This document shows positions 59,360-64,000 of a DNA stretch of 64,000 nucleotides, piece after piece. The position numbers were made by a program, and so were the translations under genes. The notes under the pieces were generated by a model. It did no database searches and was not told the origin of the DNA. It saw nothing but the letters and a program-made list of their open reading frames with translations. Numbering within the stretch: the first letter of the stretch is position 1; each line of letters opens with the position of its first letter. Source of the DNA: Emiliania huxleyi CCMP1516 (Eukaryota > Haptophyta > Isochrysidales > Noelaerhabdaceae); contig NW_005200461.1 in NCBI RefSeq assembly GCF_000372725.1, forward strand, positions 65,860-129,859, in the 5' to 3' direction.

Positions 59360-59518
59360 CGCTGAATACGCCAACCTCGGGGCGGGAAGGCGGTGATTGC
59401 AGTGCATTCAGAGGGCCGCGTGAAGACGAGGGGCTACGAGTACAGCGGGATGCGGCGGAGTACGTGTCCTCTCGAGCGCTAGTTGGGAGACATGAGTACA
59501 CGTCTTCCGCTTCTAGGG
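59360..59518. repeat. Dispersed repeat, copy 2 (ends TTCCGCTTCTAGG)
   Basis: Matches 5648-5821. The surrounding 59258-59755 has no supported gene. Confidence 0.7.
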
Positions 59519-59755
59519 CAGCCAGCCGGTGGCGCGCCGCCGCCGCCCCGCCGCCGGGGAGAGCGATTGCGAGAGCGGCGACGGCAGCACTCGCAGCGCG
59601 AAGAGCGGCGTCGCGCGCAGCAGCAGGGACGGGAGGAGGGCCTGGGCCAACACACCCAGGTCTGGGGCTCGACGTCAGCCTCGCGCGGTGCTCTTTGCGC
59701 ATCGCGTGCACACGCAAGAGACGGATGCGGTGAACACCGCTAGCTAGAGCTCGCA

Positions 59756-60894
59756 CTAGAGGCCGTCCTCGCATTCGCCTTCCTGGGGCCCAGTACTGAC
59801 TTCTGACTGCCGTCGCGGTCTCTCTCCCTGTCTCGACTGTCTGAGCTTGTGCGTCTTGGGGCCGTGGTTGTGTTTTTGTGTGAACACCGCCGGGCAGCCC
59901 AGTGCCGCCGAATACCGAAGTGCTCGTCCCCTCGAGTGCTCCTCCACGGCTCCGATTCCGCATCTAGGCCTCGAGAGATGGGGGAGATGTGGGGAGATAT
60001 GGGGAGATACTCCGCATCTAGGGGCGAGGGCCTCAGCCTTGAGGAGAAGCTGCGAACGGTCGGCCGCTGCGGCGACGAGAACCTGCACGCAACGCCGCCG
60101 CACGGCGGGGTGGACAAGACCGTCGGGCGGGGATGCCGCCGCGCCTCCTGGCCACGCAGCGGAGGGGGCTGCTGCTACGCGGTCGGAGAGGCGCGCACCT
60201 GCATCGAGACCGGCGAGTCGGCGCGCAGCGGCGAGGAGACGTCGAGCGCGTCGTCGAGCGCATCGAGCATCTCCGCGTAGTCGGCAACGGTGCCGCCGAG
60301 CGTCGCGCCGTCGGACGGCCATCCGCGCGCGAGCAGCGGCGCCGCCGCCCGCCTGCCAGGCTCGCCTCCGCCTCCGCCTCCGCCTCCGCCGCCGCCGCCG
60401 CCGCCTTCGGACTGCAGCCGCACCGCACGTAGATCGACGGGCTTGAGCCGGCGGCATGCGGCGTCGCAAGACGCGGTCCAGCCGCGCAGCGGCGATCCGT
60501 TGTCCTCGTCGGGATCGAGGAGCAGCCACGCGCTCTCCGCCGCGCCGCGCCGGCTGCCGAGTGCCTGCTCCGCGAGCGTGTGGAGCAGCGCCGCTGGCAG
60601 GGCGAGCCGCGGCGTGGGCGGACGCAGCGCCAGCGGCGCACCGTGCGGCGTGCGGTCCCAGAGCGCCGGCGAGAGCGGTGGGCAAAGCCGGCTCGCCGTG
60701 GCCAAGGCCTCACCGTCCTCAGGCGCCACGTATCGGAGCCCCTCCCACGGCGGGACGGCTGGCGCAGACACAGCGGGAGCGGCGGCGGCGCTGGAGCGAG
60801 AAGCGAAGGGCGGCGAGGCAAAGCGGCTGTGCCTCGACCGATCCGCGTTCGGGAAGAAGGAGGAGCTGGGGGCGGAGGCGCACGAGGTCGCCAT
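59756..60894 (-). CDS. Unrecognised three-exon gene
   Basis: Exons 60199-60894, 60038-60082 and 59756-59836 give 273 residues in frame. Intron 60083-60198 is GT-AG; intron 59837-60037 is GC-AG and contains a decamer repeat (59973-60012). Start Met at 60894 (MATSCASAPSSSFFPNADRS). The Ser/Ala/Pro-rich first 60 residues are followed by a compact region (WEGLRYVAPEDGEALATASR, AESAWLLLDPDEDNGSPLRG, CDAACRRLKPVDLRAVRLQS), a poly-Gly run encoded by a CCG tract at 60364-60408, and an acidic segment (DYAEMLDALDDALDV). The family is unknown; a nuclear or cytosolic location is likely because no signal or membrane segment is seen. Confidence 0.6.
59973..60012 (+). repeat. Decamer repeat inside an intron (GGGGAGATAT)
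   Basis: Four units of the same decamer as 3261-3290, within the GC-AG intron 59837-60037. Confidence 0.85.
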
Positions 60895-61250
60895 GGCAGT
60901 TGACGGCCGGGCGCCAAACGGGAACGGTTGTGGATCTCGAGGTCTCGAGGGGCGAGTGGGCCGATCTTCATTCCGCCCCGTCCCTCCCCCCATCGGGCCG
61001 CATGAGCGCCTCGCCTCGCAGATTCGTTTCTCGCGCCTGGGTCAGGCGCGCGGGGCATCCCCCCGGGTCGCTCGACCAGCGATCCGAAGACTGGCCGCTA
61101 TGAGAGAGAGAGAGGGAAAGAAAGAGGGCGGTGGCCCTCGACGCCTCAGTCCGGCCCTCCGAGCGTCCGAGGGGGCAAGGGAATTGGAGGGAAACAGCTC
61201 TATTAGGCGCGGACATCGCGAGCAGAAAGAATTTTCGAGCAGAAAGAATG
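60895..61250. other. Probable promoter/5' region, no gene
   Basis: Upstream of the gene starting at 60894. Contains two GAGCAGAAAGAAT words near 61219 and 61237, and a GAGA tract at 61099-61110. Confidence 0.4.
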
Positions 61251-61850
61251 TTAGTTAGTCTTATTACTAGCTCCGAGTAGGGGGGTGTGCGGTCTGCTGC
61301 TAGGAGGGGTGCCTCCGACAAGTAGCGCCGCCAGCTCGAGCACCACGCCGCTAGTACAGTCGGGTCGTTGGGTGCACAGCGCGTCATAGAACCGGCTGGC
61401 AGGTGCTGAGAGATCAAGTCGCTGAACGAACGAGAGTCTGACTGAGACTCCCAGAGGGAGGGGCATGCAGCTGACGCTGCCTCCCAGTCGATGAGTTGGC
61501 GCAGCGCCGGGCAACATGCAGGGACGTAGCAACTGACGCCGGAGATTAGCTCCCAGTCGTACGAAAGCTGAGTGGTGCCGTCCACGCGGCGTAGCAGCAT
61601 GCAGCAAGTAACGAGAAGGACGAGGTTGAACCAGAGAAGGATGCGGGCGAGTGGCGGCTGCGCCTGGCTGCTCAGATAGAACGCACGGAATAGGCGCTGA
61701 AGCTTGGACGGCTGACGCTTGGAACGGCAGGTTGCGGTATCCCATGGTGCATTTCGCAGGGCGGTGATGGTGAACCACGTGCTGCTGACTGCCCACGACA
61801 ACGCAAGTCCTTGCTTGGACGGCACGCAGCTGGCCAACGCTGTCAAGCTT
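61251..61850 (-). CDS. Possible small membrane protein, partial
   Basis: A minus-strand frame from about 61846 to 61250 has balanced composition, one clear membrane helix (LARILLWFNLVLLVTCCMLL) and several Cys (SGVSCYVPACCPALRQL). No ATG is at its 5' end. A signal-like stretch in another frame just upstream (AALLVCSLLLTAFTKLDS, near 61860-61895) may be a separate exon. The C-terminal limit is not defined, because the frame runs on into the next gene's upstream region. Function unknown. Confidence 0.4.
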   Translation of the reverse strand, partial: KLDSVGQLRAVQARTCVVVGSQQHVVHHHRPAKCTMGYRNLPFQASAVQASAPIPCVLSEQPGAAATRPHPSLVQPRPSRYLLHAATPRGRHHSAFVRLGANLRRQLLRPCMLPGAAPTHRLGGSVSCMPLPLGVSVRLSFVQRLDLSAPASRFYDALCTQRPDCTSGVVLELAALLVGGTPPSSRPHTPLLGASNKTN

Positions 61851-62067
61851 GGTGAATGCAGTCAGCAAGAGAGAGCATACGAGGAGCGCGGCCCATGATC
61901 CACGAGTGGATGGCAGTGGTGCGCGTCGATAAGCACTTCCTTCTTCGCGGGGGTTGGCGGCGCGGCACATATATGTACGAAGGGGCCGAAGATGTCCCGA
62001 CGTCGCACGAGGGAGCACTCAGAATCTTCTCCTACGTACGTACTTATAGCTTACTGGGAGAAAAGAG

Positions 62068-62197
62068 AAGGTAAGGTAAGGTAAACTTCTCCACACACGA
62101 GGTGGTGGGGCAAGGGGGGGCGACCCTCGCGTCTCCACGTCTAACGACAGGAGCCCCACGGCATTTAAAGTGCAAGGCCCGGTGCGCGTGGGTGAGC

Positions 62198-62262
<65 letters not shown>
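62068..62262 (+). mobile_element. (GT)n-tailed element, copy 2
   Basis: Body nearly identical to 43807-43945 and again ending in GT repeats (62201-62262). No target duplication was found around this copy. Confidence 0.8.
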
Positions 62263-62263
<1 letters not shown>

Positions 62264-63087
62264 ACGTCACTGCATCCTCTGCGGGTTCCTCCCGTCGCCT
62301 TTTCTTTGTTCGAATGTTTTTCAATCCATCCTTCACGAAGCCCTCCCATGTAGCTAGCGTTCTTTGCGAATGTCTCGAGGTGGCCAGCAGGCGCTGTCTG
62401 CTCGCGGCCTGTGCGGGTCGCTCGTCCTCCTCGCGCTTCTTTCGTCCTCCCGTCCCTCCCCTCCACCATGGCCTCCTCGGCACTTCTTTCTCCATCCGCC
62501 TCGCCCTGCCTTTTCGTATCGTGCCGTTCGCCCTCCATTCGGTGACCTCCATGGCTGTCCGACTCCGTTTGGGTGGCGCTCTCGATACCGTTGCGTCAAC
62601 CTCGACGTCGCTGTCGCCCTCCCCGTCCCCGTCGTCGCCCGTGCCTCGGTTCGCGTCATTGGTAGCGTTTCCGTTGCCCCCTCGTGTTCCGCCGTCGCCC
62701 TCTCTGCTCTAGTTGTAACTGGAAGCTGGCGCGCACGCTGTGCCGGTGCCGGTGGTGGACACCTCAGCTCTACTTCCACAGGCTCAGCTGTGTGTGGAGA
62801 AGTTTCCCTTACCATAGTCCATACCTTTTACCGCTTCCTTTGTGTGCTTTGAGAATGTGTTACAGTAAATGGTACGGCTTTAGTTGCAGGACACACGGAG
62901 TAAAGTGCTAAACTGCATGCAGCTCAATACGCAATAAGGACGGGGGGTCCGCGCGCCGCCGCCGGCCGCCGGCGGGGTGTCGTGCTCCCTAGGGCGCGGT
63001 CCCTGCGTTCCCCATCTCGCGGCGCGGCGTCGGCCGTGCGAGCGGACAGCTATCTCGCCGCGCGCTGCCTCGCCCTCTCGCGGCATA
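62263..63087. other. No gene recognised
   Basis: Pyrimidine-rich on the plus strand from 62400 to 62700. A degenerate 5' piece of the GT-tailed element is at about 62795-62812 (inverted). Confidence 0.45.
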
Positions 63088-63667
63088 TCACGGCAGCGCG
63101 AGCACCACCTTGGCGAGCCGGTCAAAGTTCGGCGTGCCCAGGCCGGTGACGGCGTCCCACCCCGCAGCGGCCGGCCAGCCGCTCTCGAAGAGGCAGCCGC
63201 GCGAGGCGCCGGTGGTGACGTCGTTGAGCGCGGCGGCGTTCTGGTACAGCAGCGGGTTGACGAAGCCGAGCGTCCCCTTGCCAGCGGAGAGGCGGACGTC
63301 GTTGAGCAGCGCGAAGATGCCTGTTCAGGAGCGGGAGCGGGGGGGGGGGGGTGGCAAGTTCGTGCTCGATGCCCCCTCTCCCGCAGCCAGAGCGAGGGGT
63401 GCGCCTGCGGCGGTCGGCGAGGCGCACGAGGTGCCGGAGACGCCGCACCCAAACGGCTCCACGCAAAAGTTGGTCGCCTGGGGCACGGCATGGACGTGTC
63501 GGTGGGGCGTGCCGTGGACGTGTGTGGGCAAACGGCTCGGCGCTAACGGCGGTTGCCTGGGCGGCGATGTCGGGGTAGGCGCGCCCCGACACGTTGTACC
63601 CCTTGCTCGCTGGCGGCAAGCGTGGCGCTGCTGCAAGGTATCGCTTGACCGCGCCCTCCTGCCACGG
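63088..63667 (-). CDS. Sedolisin/tripeptidyl-peptidase (S53) C-terminal exons
   Basis: Three exons on the minus strand: 63557-63667, 63405-63477 and 63088-63320, joined in frame by two GC-AG introns (63478-63556 and 63321-63404). The product contains GRAYPDIAAQ, the catalytic Ser motif SGTSCASPTAAG, and the calcium-site region NDVTTGASRGC followed by GWDAVTGLGTPNFDRL, all in the S53 order. These enzymes are acid-acting serine-carboxyl peptidases, usually lysosomal or secreted. The 5' part with the catalytic Glu and Asp lies beyond 63667 in poor sequence or outside the window, so the gene is partial here. Stop TGA at 63088-63090. Confidence 0.88.
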
Positions 63668-64000
63668 CTGCAACCAAAGGCGGGGGGGAGAAGGAGGAGC
63701 AAGAGGGGGAGGAGGAGGAATGAGGAGTGGGAGGACGAGGACGAGAAGGGGGGAGGGGGGGGGGGGGGGGGGATTTTAAAGGGCCCAGGTGGAGGAGGGG
63801 GAGAAGGAAAAGGAAAAGGGGAAGGGGGTTTTGGAAAAAAACCTCCCCCGTCCCGTACCCGGAAAACTCCCCCAAGGAGAGGGCGAGGGGGCCTCCCCCC
63901 CGGGGGGGGGTCCCTTTTTGAAAGGTGGCCACCGGGGTTTGGGGGGGGAAACTTTTAAGGCCCTTTTTTTCTTTATTGGAAAAAGGGGCCCCCCCCCCCC
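63668..64000. other. Low-quality contig end
   Basis: From about 63740 the sequence becomes runs of G, A and C with stuttered words (ggaaaaggaaaagggg, then a C run at the end). It has the appearance of the tail of a poor read and should not be used for annotation. Confidence 0.8.

Noticed and set aside
63727..64000. Gly/Arg or Pro-rich frames at the window end
   Set aside because: Sequence quality appears poor, with stuttered homopolymers.

Overview
The window looks like a piece of a GC-rich nuclear genome from a photosynthetic protist, most probably a haptophyte alga such as Emiliania (Gephyrocapsa) huxleyi. The reasons are spliced eukaryotic genes with very short introns (about 65-200 bases), about half of them GC-AG rather than GT-AG; typical algal protein families (three-domain AP2 protein, octotricopeptide-like repeats with a RAP domain, ankyrin-kinase proteins, a nucleotide-sugar transporter, a cytoplasmic dynein light chain); and a very high load of minisatellites, microsatellites and dispersed repeats. 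The species is an inference; no rRNA, tRNA or organelle gene was seen.

Layout. 1-8.5 kb: a membrane-anchored GH18 chitinase-like gene (-), a 4-kb stretch of decamer and GCC-type tandem repeats, and an unrecognised three-exon gene (-). 8.5-13.7 kb: a double methyltransferase locus (+) with an in-frame TAG between the two domains, a terminal-inverted-repeat transposon, and a rhodanese-methyltransferase gene (-). 13.7-18.3 kb: a lipocalin/FABP-like fragment (+), an AP2x3 gene (-), a truncated gene copy and LC8 dynein light chain (-). 18.3-26 kb: microsatellites, an unrecognised gene (-), a gene bracketed by TGACAGC minisatellites (+), a split F-box-like gene (-) and a class V aminotransferase (+). 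26-33 kb: second transposon copy, a zinc-finger coiled-coil gene (-), and an eight-exon SLC35E3-like sugar-nucleotide transporter (+). 34-41 kb: three small to medium minus-strand genes, including an F-box-like protein with 22-residue repeats, then a large ankyrin-kinase-RING gene (-). 41-48 kb: telomere-like repeats, a SNF2 helicase remnant split by a mobile element (+), an FHA protein (-), a 100-base gap and a broken repeat gene. 49-64 kb: NHL-BTB protein (-), a frameshifted alpha/beta hydrolase (+), a 14-repeat OPR-RAP-SAP protein (-), two unrecognised multi-exon genes (-), and the 3' end of a sedolisin (S53) peptidase (-) running off a low-quality contig end.

The genes do not form an operon or one obvious pathway; this is an ordinary gene-dense algal nuclear region. 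The most informative content is in the repeats: a SINE-like retroposon whose six copies have perfect target-site duplications and graded 5' truncation; a TIR transposon with 4-base target duplications and a conserved internal hairpin; a (GT)n-tailed element that interrupts a helicase gene; and 10/11-base-period minisatellites that sit inside introns. Most long open frames on the opposite strand are by-products of high GC content.
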